From positions 1-8,615 of the forward strand of contig BDTQ01000299.1 of assembly GCA_002898135.1 (NCBI GenBank): a DNA stretch of 8,615 bases, written 5' to 3'. The stretch is from a bacterium BMS3Bbin07 (GTDB lineage: Bacteria > Nitrospirota > Thermodesulfovibrionia > Thermodesulfovibrionales > JdFR-85). The position numbers and the translations under genes were made by a program. Below the pieces are notes generated by a model, which made no database searches, had not been told where the DNA came from, and saw nothing but the letters and a program-made list of their open reading frames with translations. Of the stretch, positions 1 to 6,367 are shown in pieces. Each line of letters starts with the position of its first letter. The first letter of the stretch is position 1.

Positions 1-149
1 GTACACCACATCTCCTCTTCATATTCTCATTCTCAATCGAAACAAATATTATATATGTCTTATTGTATTGACATCAAAGACCCACAAGGCATAACTCTGT
101 TTTTATCTTATATTCTCTATCTCATTCTTTAAATTAAAAATAACCCGAT
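1..149. other. AT-rich region downstream of the PEP-CTERM gene
   Basis: This AT-rich stretch lies 3' of the PEP-CTERM gene. I see no credible open reading frame, tRNA or clear GC-rich hairpin followed by a T run, so the transcript end of the PEP-CTERM gene is not located. No GG-N10-GC sigma-54 pattern was found on either strand. Confidence 0.5.
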
Positions 150-785
150 TTACCGTCTTCCAGCCATGCGTATCTTCCGCCCCATAAGTCCAATTCCTAC
201 CAAAGCTGAACCAAGAAGCAGAATAGACCCTGGCTCAGGCACCGCAGTGGAACCACCATCTCCACCGCCAAGGGTGTCACCCGCCATCCAGGACTGAGAC
301 CATATCTGGCCCTCACCCCAGTCGTGTAAGATATCTGAAGAGTCGTACCAGCTCACATTTGTAAGTGCCTCGGTGTAGAGGGTCAGGTTAAGCATGCCCC
401 TAATCGACTCCCCTTCTCCTATCGTAGTCCCTCCAGATGCCAGGACATAGTAGCTATCCGGTGTCTCATCAATTATTGCCGTCCAGTCACTGGGATCGAC
501 CCAGGCAGAACTGCCGTCAGAGAGGGTAAAGCTGTAACCAACAAATATATCCTTTTCAAATTCCACGGAAAGGGAATTCATCTCAGCACCGCCAGCGCTG
601 TATGCGACATCAAAGAGGTACATCACATCAAGGGAAGATGTCCCGTCCCCGTTGTCGAACAACGTAGAATAATCAGGGAGCACGTATCCCTCGACCTCAA
701 TAAAAGGATATGCCTCTGACACAGAAAATGATGCAAACAGTATTATCACAATTCCTACCACCAAAACAGATAGTCTCTTCTTCAT
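150..785 (-). CDS. PEP-CTERM sorting domain-containing secreted protein
   Basis: This is a 211-residue exported protein and the likely substrate of the exosortase encoded just upstream. Residues 1-25 form a signal peptide: MKKR, then a hydrophobic core, with probable cleavage after Ser-Glu-Ala25. The mature part (about 26-172) is acidic, rich in Asp, Ser, Gly and aromatics, has no cysteine, and looks beta-strand-rich; I do not recognise a named domain in it. A Gly-rich linker (173-180) leads to the sorting signal: Val-Pro-Glu-Pro-Gly at 182-186, a hydrophobic helix at about 187-202, and a basic tail (RKIRMAGRR). In this family the exosortase is expected to cut at the PEP motif in the inner membrane, after which the protein goes to the outer surface or extracellular matrix. 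The ATG is preceded by a GGGGG Shine-Dalgarno (795-799) with 9-base spacing. It is separated from epsI by 213 bases and appears to have its own sigma-54 promoter. The sorting call is very secure; the function of the mature domain is unknown. Confidence 0.95.
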   Translation of the reverse strand: MKKRLSVLVVGIVIILFASFSVSEAYPFIEVEGYVLPDYSTLFDNGDGTSSLDVMYLFDVAYSAGGAEMNSLSVEFEKDIFVGYSFTLSDGSSAWVDPSDWTAIIDETPDSYYVLASGGTTIGEGESIRGMLNLTLYTEALTNVSWYDSSDILHDWGEGQIWSQSWMAGDTLGGGDGGSTAVPEPGSILLLGSALVGIGLMGRKIRMAGRR

Positions 786-794
786 TTGTATCTA

Positions 795-799
795 CCCCC
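795..799 (-). promoter_or_regulatory. Shine-Dalgarno for the PEP-CTERM gene
   Basis: On the minus strand AAAAGGGGGTAG precedes the ATG at 785, with the G run 9 bases upstream. It supports this start, which also gives a complete signal peptide. Confidence 0.7.
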
Positions 800-857
800 T
801 TTTAACTCTGAAATTAATATTTCTTGCATCTTCTTCATACATAATAACTAAAAAGGA

Positions 858-873
858 TGCAATTGTTGTACCA
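858..873 (-). promoter_or_regulatory. Sigma-54 (RpoN) -24/-12 promoter for the PEP-CTERM gene
   Basis: The minus strand reads TGGTACAACAATTGCA, which matches the sigma-54 consensus TGGCACG-N4-TTGCW. The invariant GG and GC are present and separated by exactly 10 bases, and the TTGCA of the -12 element is intact; only pyrimidine/purine-tolerant positions differ. Placing the -12 at 859 predicts a transcription start near 847 and a leader of about 62 bases before the ATG at 785. PEP-CTERM loci are known to be associated with the PrsK/PrsR pair, PrsR being a sigma-54 activator, so the context strengthens the call. The activator genes are not in this window. Confidence 0.8.
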
Positions 874-879
874 TAAATA

Positions 880-939
880 CAAGTCTCTGTTTTTAAAAAG
901 AAACCTTAGAAATAACACGGCAACAACAAGCTTCTCTGT
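880..939 (-). repeat. Two similar short direct repeats (ACAGAGA-CTTG)
   Basis: On the minus strand ACAGAGACTTG (890-880) and ACAGAGAAGCTTG (939-927) recur about 47-49 bases apart, directly upstream of the sigma-54 promoter. They could be activator sites, but the nearer one sits only about 33-43 bases upstream of the predicted start, close for an enhancer. The similarity is short and may be chance. Confidence 0.25.
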
Positions 940-960
940 AAAAAACCCCGACACTATCAT

Positions 961-998
961 TATGAAAAACCTTACAACATGCTTCACTTCAAAGGTTT
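961..998 (-). terminator. Weak candidate terminator after epsI
   Basis: Directly after the epsI stop, AAACCTT (998-992) can pair with AAGGTTT (973-967) across an 18-base loop, and the second arm runs into TTTTTC. The stem has only two G-C pairs and the loop is long, so this is a weak intrinsic terminator at best. It would fit the independent promoter of the next gene. Confidence 0.3.
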
Positions 999-1640
999 CT
1001 ATTTACCAAAGACAAGGAAACCTGCCAGTCTGGGGAAAACTTCCCTGGCAAACTCCACCTGGATAGCCAACGGACTTTCGTTGCCGGACCTGAAGGGCCT
1101 CGAGAATACCTTTACCAAAGCCACGTTTGTCCTGCGGTTAAGTATGGCGTCAATCCCGTAAAGCAGGCGCCCCCTGAACCTTTTTGTAGTTACCCCCCGA
1201 GGTGTCTGATACCAGTAGAGCAACGAGATGTTATAGTCGCCTTTTGCAAAAACAACTTCTCTTACGGGGAAACTTTTACCCTCTACCTCTATAACCCTCT
1301 CTCTCTCTTTAACGGAATCCCACATATATCCCGGATCCAGATAGTTTCCGGAAAAAACGTCTGAACCCTGACGAAATTTTCCCCAGTAACCGATATACAG
1401 ATACAGGGGAATACCTTTTTCATTTGTATATTTCCTGTAGAGGAACCGGTCTGTATCAGCAGGAAGGCCCTGAGCCTCCCCCAACATCTCACGGCCCGAC
1501 CATTCACCGATATTGACGGGGAAAAGGGAAATATCCCGTTTAAGTGGAACGGGATTCCCAGTGGGAACCCGGTTGATAAACAGACAGGTTAACCCCACGA
1601 GAATAATGACTATTATGTATCTCTGCGCTCTTCGTACCAT
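999..1640 (-). CDS. epsI: EpsI-family exosortase-associated protein (DUF3485)
   Basis: This 213-residue protein has one N-terminal membrane helix (about 8-24) and a periplasmic domain of the EpsI/DUF3485 family, found beside or fused to the C-terminus of exosortases. Family landmarks are FPVNIGEWSGREM (40-52), YIGYWGKFRQG (82-92), LLYWYQTPRGV (140-150) and the NRRTNVALVKV strand (168-178). The exact biochemical role of EpsI is not settled; it is thought to assist the exosortase or the polymer it works with. The segment at about 97-107 (SGNYLDPGYMW) corresponds to the place where typical members carry an HSP-x-x-C-LPG-x-GW motif, but the cysteine and histidine are absent, and the only cysteine is Cys19 in the helix. 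The ATG lies 28 bases inside the exosortase gene with a poor Shine-Dalgarno, so translation is probably coupled. Confidence 0.88.
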   Translation of the reverse strand: MVRRAQRYIIVIILVGLTCLFINRVPTGNPVPLKRDISLFPVNIGEWSGREMLGEAQGLPADTDRFLYRKYTNEKGIPLYLYIGYWGKFRQGSDVFSGNYLDPGYMWDSVKERERVIEVEGKSFPVREVVFAKGDYNISLLYWYQTPRGVTTKRFRGRLLYGIDAILNRRTNVALVKVFSRPFRSGNESPLAIQVEFAREVFPRLAGFLVFGK

Positions 1641-2464
1641 CTAAGGGTATAACCTATAAGGAAAATTGTAATAACTCCTGCAGGGGTAACAAGCCCCCAT
1701 GCGTATTTATGAAAATCCATGGCAACCGTGCTGTCGTACATGTAAGAAAGGAGCCCTATTCCAAAGATTCTTATGACATTTACGAATATACCCACAATCA
1801 CCGCTGCTGCAATGATCGCAATCCAGCTGCGATAGGACTTCAGAAACAGATAGGCAAAAGCAGTTGAGATAGCAAGGAGGGAAATAACCGTCCTCAACCC
1901 GCTGCATGTCTCATGGACTAAAAGTGTTATTGAAGTAAGGTGTATAACGTTCCCCTCCAGAAAGACGGGTACATTCACAAGCGAAAGAAAAGTTGCCGCC
2001 ATATAAGCGATAAAATATTTTAGCGGACCGGCTACAGCAAAGTATAGCGGATAGGGAATCGGCAACATGAACAACAGAAAGAGAATGGGAACAAGGGTAA
2101 TTTTGAACAGGTCCCTTCCATAAATAAAGAGAACAGCAGCCGCAATGACAACAACGAATGCAAGGGCCTCGGCAAACAGGACATACGTATATCTTCCGAT
2201 AATAAATAAAACAAGGCCGGAGATTAACAGGACAAGACCTCCCTTTGAAAAGAAAGACTCATCCCGATTGAACTGCAATCCTCTCAACTTCTCCCTCTGA
2301 ACCCAGAGAAAATAGGCAGAGAAGAGGGGAATCAGGACAACATAGGAAGACTCCCGTTCGTGCTGCCAGTAGGTATTCAGTTCTGCAAAAAACGGATAAA
2401 AGAGCAGGACGGCTATTCCTGACAGAATTGAGAATAAAACAAATGATTGTAATTTATCTTTCAT
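1613..2464 (-). CDS. Exosortase (PEP-CTERM protein transpeptidase)
   Basis: This 283-residue polytopic inner-membrane protein, with roughly eight hydrophobic segments, is a cysteine protease/transpeptidase that cleaves PEP-CTERM signals, analogous to sortase by convergence. Catalytic positions are visible: Cys187 in HETCSGLRT, Arg232 in NVIRIFG and His252 in FHKYAWG. Other family marks are W-x(5)-E-SSY near 33-41, LFMLPIPYPL (131-140) and EGNVIHLTS (170-178). The reading frame stays open upstream to a GTG at 2512, but there AGAGG abuts the start codon. The ATG at 2464 has GGAAG (2470-2474) five bases upstream and gives a normal N-terminus, so I chose it; the upstream GNAT gene then ends 31 bases before. 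EpsI is encoded by a separate overlapping gene rather than fused. The subtype (XrtA or another) cannot be assigned by eye. Confidence 0.93.
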   Translation of the reverse strand: MKDKLQSFVLFSILSGIAVLLFYPFFAELNTYWQHERESSYVVLIPLFSAYFLWVQREKLRGLQFNRDESFFSKGGLVLLISGLVLFIIGRYTYVLFAEALAFVVVIAAAVLFIYGRDLFKITLVPILFLLFMLPIPYPLYFAVAGPLKYFIAYMAATFLSLVNVPVFLEGNVIHLTSITLLVHETCSGLRTVISLLAISTAFAYLFLKSYRSWIAIIAAAVIVGIFVNVIRIFGIGLLSYMYDSTVAMDFHKYAWGLVTPAGVITIFLIGYTLRWYEERRDT

Positions 2465-2495
2465 ATAGTCTTCCAATGAAACGGTTTTTGCAGAT

Positions 2496-3548
2496 TTATA
2501 TATCGAGATCACCCTCTAAAAAATACCAGTTATCCCCTTGAAGCAGGAACGGGGTCAATGGAGATGTTTTGTCGCTATAAACCAATACTCTGCTGTCTTC
2601 TTCCCTGACAAGGAAAAACCCAAAATTCCTTAACTGCCTGGCCAACAGGCCGCCCCCGAGATAGCGTATGGAGATGGAACCAATTCCCTCCCGTCTCGTG
2701 TGAAGAATGAACTCCGCAAAAAGGGGGTCTCTAACGGATTCTGCATCATCAAATAACACGTCTGCAATATAACACACATTATTCTCTTTATAGTAAACAA
2801 TATATCCATCGATATATTGTTTACGGCCAACAAGTGTAAAAATCCTGTAGTCGTGATGAGGAGATTCTTTATACCTCCAGTTCAGAACTCTTGAATTCCG
2901 CTCTCCTACTATTCTAAACCGACTTAAAACCTTCTCCCATAACAGGTCAAACCTTTCATCAAAAAATGCCGGCATCTCAACTGAAACATTCCGGGGTCTT
3001 CTGTATCTGCTTTCTTTGGAAAACCCCTTTAAGCCAAGGTCTATAATCCCTGAAAACATCCTTGTAACAGGCACTGGCGGAAGGTAATGTCTGAGCTTGT
3101 ACTCTGACTTCAATACCTTTACAAACCTGCTATATTTTCCAAGTTCGGAGTAACCTATTCTCAGGAATATCGGCTCTGACAATTTGTTCGGAACACCATA
3201 GATAAACTCAAGACCGTTATCTTTATGAGCTGACTGGATAGTCCTCTGGAGTCTTAATGCCGGACCATATGCCCTGTGTTCCCTGTCAACTGCAAAATCA
3301 CCGGCTATTGCACCATATACTGCCTTGCCCTCCACATACATCCTTCGCGGGAAAAGGGATCCCGAACCGACATACCTGCCTGAACTTTCTTCTCTTGCCA
3401 GCCAGCAGTGGGCATTCCCATGGGGCGAGGCAGTATAGTTCCAGAGATAACGTTCCCCTGAAATGTCCTTAAGGTTTCTCTTCAGTACGGGAAGCAGATC
3501 ATCCCTGTTCTTTTCCATATCTGCCTTGATAATCCTGTATTTCTTCAT
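2496..3548 (-). CDS. GNAT-like acyltransferase, two-domain, exosortase-locus type
   Basis: This 350-residue soluble protein looks like a tandem GNAT-fold acyltransferase. The N-terminal half starts with a typical first strand (KKYRIIKAD), has a central sheet (VGSGSLFPRRMYVEGKAVYG, about 60-79) and an acyl-CoA-loop-like segment DFAVDREHRAYGPALRLQ (84-101). It then shows the GVPN...FLRIGY segment (118-133) common in surface-polysaccharide GNATs. The C-terminal half has NSRVLNWRYKESP (218-230), IADVLFDD (261-268) and LLARQLRNFGFF (301-312), and ends in NWYFLEGDLD. Such proteins are common in polysaccharide clusters, where they are presumed to acylate an amino sugar or amino acid; the substrate here is unknown. 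The ATG overlaps the PP-loop gene stop as ATGA (3545-3548). A second in-frame ATG at 3518 with AAGG upstream is possible but would remove the first strand. Confidence 0.75.
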   Translation of the reverse strand: MKKYRIIKADMEKNRDDLLPVLKRNLKDISGERYLWNYTASPHGNAHCWLAREESSGRYVGSGSLFPRRMYVEGKAVYGAIAGDFAVDREHRAYGPALRLQRTIQSAHKDNGLEFIYGVPNKLSEPIFLRIGYSELGKYSRFVKVLKSEYKLRHYLPPVPVTRMFSGIIDLGLKGFSKESRYRRPRNVSVEMPAFFDERFDLLWEKVLSRFRIVGERNSRVLNWRYKESPHHDYRIFTLVGRKQYIDGYIVYYKENNVCYIADVLFDDAESVRDPLFAEFILHTRREGIGSISIRYLGGGLLARQLRNFGFFLVREEDSRVLVYSDKTSPLTPFLLQGDNWYFLEGDLDI

Positions 3549-4537
3549 ATACCCAGCCTTTGCCTGATTATATCCAGCTGTTCACTTTGAGGCTGGTCTT
3601 TAAACCTGCAAAGCCCTTCTTCCCTGCTCATTATCCCCTCTCTGACCATCTTTGCAATCTCAAATGCATAAGGGTTATATCCAAACTGTTGCTGATGGAC
3701 ATAATTGGCATAGGTATTTAACAGGCAGTTTGTTGAATTAGGGTCAGTATCTTCAGGCCTCACCCATCCAAGCTCACCAAGCCGTTCGTAAATCTCCGTC
3801 TCATTGTACTCCAGAAAGGCAAGGGGGTGAATGTTATAAGGAAAAAAATCAGTTTTTCTAAAGTGATGCTCCTCAAGGAAATAAAGATCCACATCATGGC
3901 CGAACCTTTCGACAAGAGGCCCCTGAACGGACTTCTGGGCAGCCCTGAGCAGTGATGGATTGGTCCGCATTACCGAGGCCTGTACAGGGGCCTGCCCGGG
4001 TGACCAACCATACCCGACAAAAGGAATCTCCTGCTCTATGGCTATCCTGAGGGCCGTAAACTTCACTATGCTGATACAGGACGTACAGATTGTGCTTGCC
4101 CTTTGAAGCGTCTTTCCGGAATAAAAAACCTCTGTTGCAGCTCCTGCAAATATCTGTTTCAGGAGATCGAACCGCGGTTTAAAAAACAGATGGTCCACAC
4201 CGATGCCTTCAACCATTCTCCTGATGTTATCCATGGCCACAGGGGAAATGAAGCCATTATCCATGGTTACTGCCAATATCCGCAGTCCGTAATGGTTCTT
4301 AAGAAGGTCAAGGGTATAGGTGCTGTCTTTGCCCCCGCTAAAGCATACCAGACAATCATATCCGGAACCTTTGGAACAACGGGCAATGAGGTCTTCAAAT
4401 TTCTGCCGGTACTTTGCTTTCTTGCTATTGAGTTCTTCCATCCCCCCGGAATTCAGACAATAGTTACATACCCCTTGACCGTTAAAACGAATACCGGGGA
4501 ATGTCTCCGGAAGAACACACCTGGAACAAATCTTCAT
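3545..4537 (-). CDS. PP-loop ATPase, WbpG-like sugar amidotransferase or thiolation enzyme
   Basis: This 330-residue enzyme belongs to the adenine nucleotide alpha-hydrolase (PP-loop) superfamily. Its N-terminus CSRCVLPETFPGI...GVCNYC gives a four-Cys site (4, 7, 24, 27), probably for zinc, as in the N-acetyl-sugar amidotransferase (WbpG-like) family. The ATP loop SGGKDST is at 67-73, followed by LAVTMDNGF (88-96). The middle carries CTSC (151-154) and later STNCLLN with Cys271. A CxxC plus a distant Cys after a PP-loop resembles the iron-sulfur ligands of TtcA/Ncs6-type tRNA thiolases, so sulfur transfer is an alternative to amidation. WbpG-type enzymes take ammonia from HisH/HisF-type partners, and none is encoded here. 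It is coupled to the ligase before it by ATGA (4534-4537) and to the GNAT after it by ATGA, which argues for a shared pathway. Fold assignment is firm; the reaction is not. Confidence 0.8.
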   Translation of the reverse strand: MKICSRCVLPETFPGIRFNGQGVCNYCLNSGGMEELNSKKAKYRQKFEDLIARCSKGSGYDCLVCFSGGKDSTYTLDLLKNHYGLRILAVTMDNGFISPVAMDNIRRMVEGIGVDHLFFKPRFDLLKQIFAGAATEVFYSGKTLQRASTICTSCISIVKFTALRIAIEQEIPFVGYGWSPGQAPVQASVMRTNPSLLRAAQKSVQGPLVERFGHDVDLYFLEEHHFRKTDFFPYNIHPLAFLEYNETEIYERLGELGWVRPEDTDPNSTNCLLNTYANYVHQQQFGYNPYAFEIAKMVREGIMSREEGLCRFKDQPQSEQLDIIRQRLGI

Positions 4538-6084
4538 GGGGTTGAGAGTCCTTTCCTGCTAATCTTTCCTGTATCAGTCTTTGGAAGGGCAGAGCAAATC
4601 TCTACGTACTTGGGCACCATAAAGTCCTCCAGGTGATCCCGGCAATGACGGAGGATATCCTTCCCGGTCAGTACTACTCCTTCTTTTGGCACTACTACTG
4701 CCTTAATGGCCTCTCCCAGGATTTCATCAGGAACGCCAACAACAACAGCCTCGGCAACTCCTTCCATATTGGATAGTATGTTTTCCACTTCTTTGGGGCT
4801 GACCTTCTCACCCCGTGTCTTGATTATATCGTCCTTACGGGAAACAAAATACAGATAGCCCTCTTCATCCATATAGAAAAGGTCACCCGTATATAAAACC
4901 TTCTCCTCCGAAGTAAATCCCGACCTGAGCACCTTCCTGGTTTCTTCAGGAAGTCCCCAGTATCCCTTCATAACGTTGGAACCGCATACCACCAGCTCTC
5001 CTGTCACACCAGGGTCAACCCTGTTGCCTTCTTCATCCACTATATAGACATCTACACCCGGCATACCCTTTCCTACCGAGGCCGGCCTCATGTCGATCTG
5101 CTCGGGAGGCAGGTATGAAACCCGTTTACACTCTGTCAGACCATACATGGAGTATATCTCTACATGGGGCAGTAACTCCCGTAATTTCAATATATGATCT
5201 GTCGGCAGAACGGCTCCGGTGTTAGTTATGTAACGCAGCGAGGAAAAATCGTACTTTTTCAGGTCCATCTGCAAAAGGATGGCAGAGATTGTGGGAACAA
5301 TCGGGAATCCCGTCACTCTTTCCCCGGCAATCCTCTCAAGCACAGAGTGGGGATAAGTAAAAGAACGCTCCAGCACCACAGTCCCTCCAATCTTAAAACC
5401 CATCAAGACCTGGTACAGACCGTAATCAAAGGAAAGGGGAAGGACATTAATTATAATATCTTCATCTGTATTCTTCAGATAGGTTGTGATAGCCCATGCA
5501 GCAGATGATATATTATGATGTGTCATCATTACCCCTTTTGGTCTTCCGGTAGAACCCGAGGTGTATATCAAGGCAGCAAGGTCAAAATCCAGACTCCTCT
5601 TCGGAAGTGGATGTCTGGGTTGAGTAGGTTGATCCAAAATTTCATTTAACAAGACAAAACGTTTCCCCAGGTTCATGGACATATCGGCCCCGTCCATTCC
5701 GGCTACAATAATACTCCGGAGGTGAGGGGTTTGAGACCAGCAGTCCTCAATAGAGGCAAGCTTTCCGGCATGGACAACCAGAGCCCTGGCCCGGGAATTA
5801 TTCAGTAGATAAGTAAGCTTCTCCATCCTGGTGGTGGGATTGATCATCATAAATACAGCTCCCACCTTCAGGATGGCAAATATGGCCAGAACTGCCTCCA
5901 CTGAGTTGTCCAGGCAGACTGCTACCCGGTCTCCACGATTAACCCCTTCAGCAACCAGGGCATGGGCAAGGTGATTGCACTTCTCCTCTATCTCACTATA
6001 TGTCAGTCTCCGGTCCCCATATATAAGGGCACACTTATCCGGAAACCTCTCGGCGCTCAACTCAAGAAACTCTTCTACCCTCAT
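4534..6084 (-). CDS. AMP-forming acyl-CoA/acyl-ACP ligase, exosortase-associated type
   Basis: This 516-residue ANL-superfamily adenylating enzyme activates a carboxylate as an acyl-AMP and passes it to CoA or, given the preceding gene, to the carrier protein. Core motifs are complete: YTSGSTGRPKGV (174-185), YGLTECKR (314-321), YTGD (398-401), RKDDIIKTRGEKVSP (416-430) and PKTDTGKISRK (501-511) with catalytic Lys507. The length matches exosortase-A-associated AMP ligases. The frame is open upstream to 6195, but that extension overlaps the carrier gene by 80 bases and encodes no family sequence. The ATG at 6084 yields the expected opening MRVEEFLELSAERFPDKCAL and has GGGA about 9 bases upstream. 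The gap after the carrier gene is 31 bases; the end overlaps the next start as ATGA. The substrate acid cannot be read from the sequence. Confidence 0.9.
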   Translation of the reverse strand: MRVEEFLELSAERFPDKCALIYGDRRLTYSEIEEKCNHLAHALVAEGVNRGDRVAVCLDNSVEAVLAIFAILKVGAVFMMINPTTRMEKLTYLLNNSRARALVVHAGKLASIEDCWSQTPHLRSIIVAGMDGADMSMNLGKRFVLLNEILDQPTQPRHPLPKRSLDFDLAALIYTSGSTGRPKGVMMTHHNISSAAWAITTYLKNTDEDIIINVLPLSFDYGLYQVLMGFKIGGTVVLERSFTYPHSVLERIAGERVTGFPIVPTISAILLQMDLKKYDFSSLRYITNTGAVLPTDHILKLRELLPHVEIYSMYGLTECKRVSYLPPEQIDMRPASVGKGMPGVDVYIVDEEGNRVDPGVTGELVVCGSNVMKGYWGLPEETRKVLRSGFTSEEKVLYTGDLFYMDEEGYLYFVSRKDDIIKTRGEKVSPKEVENILSNMEGVAEAVVVGVPDEILGEAIKAVVVPKEGVVLTGKDILRHCRDHLEDFMVPKYVEICSALPKTDTGKISRKGLSTP

Positions 6085-6115
6085 CTGTCTTTTCCCAAAA
6101 AAGAAGTTCAGTTCC

Positions 6116-6367
6116 TCATGACCGGCTCTTTTTAGTTTTGACGAACCGGACAAGGTTAACAATGGAATCAAGGTTTTCCGGAACCAGGTCCTCATCCTCT
6201 ATGCCTATCTGATATCTCTCCTCCAAAAAGGCCACGAGCTCAAGTACACCTGTTGAATCTATAATCCCCTTCTCAAGTAAAGAATCATCATCCATGAATC
6301 CATCCTTCTGTCCAAAAAGGAAATTATCAACAACAAACCGCCGCAGTTCCTGCTCAATTGCTTCCAT
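6116..6367 (-). CDS. Acyl carrier protein
   Basis: This 83-residue acidic carrier protein has a 4'-phosphopantetheine site at Ser38 in EKGIIDSTGVLEL (33-44), where Thr follows the Ser instead of the usual Leu. The flanking helices fit the ACP fold: MEAIEQELRRFVVDNF, then LVAFLEERYQIGI and LDSIVNLVRFVKTKK. The frame is open further upstream, but the ATG at 6367 has GGGAG (6376-6380) eight bases away and starts exactly at helix I. It overlaps the end of the amidotransferase gene by 14 bases. ACP-plus-ligase pairs are a known part of exosortase-A gene neighbourhoods, so this carrier probably holds the acyl group made by the next gene's product rather than serving bulk fatty acid synthesis. No condensing enzyme is encoded in the window. 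Confidence 0.9.
   Translation of the reverse strand: MEAIEQELRRFVVDNFLFGQKDGFMDDDSLLEKGIIDSTGVLELVAFLEERYQIGIEDEDLVPENLDSIVNLVRFVKTKKSRS

Noticed and set aside
68..73. Perfect TTGACA on the plus strand
   Set aside because: No -10 hexamer resembling TATAAT occurs 16-18 bases downstream, and it would read only antisense into the PEP-CTERM gene.
857..1161. Two short plus-strand open frames across the epsI 3' end
   Set aside because: They overlap the epsI tail and the sigma-54 promoter, lack ribosome binding sites, and look random in composition.
2465..2512. GTG start for the exosortase at 2512
   Set aside because: AGAGG directly abuts the GTG with no spacer, while the ATG at 2464 has GGAAG at proper distance.
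4103..4636. Plus-strand open frame of 177 codons
   Set aside because: It is antisense to the PP-loop and ligase genes, with no recognisable domain or ribosome binding site; a shadow frame.
6085..6195. Longer acyl ligase starting at 6195
   Set aside because: The extension lies mostly inside the carrier gene in another frame; the ligase family sequence begins at the ATG at 6084.
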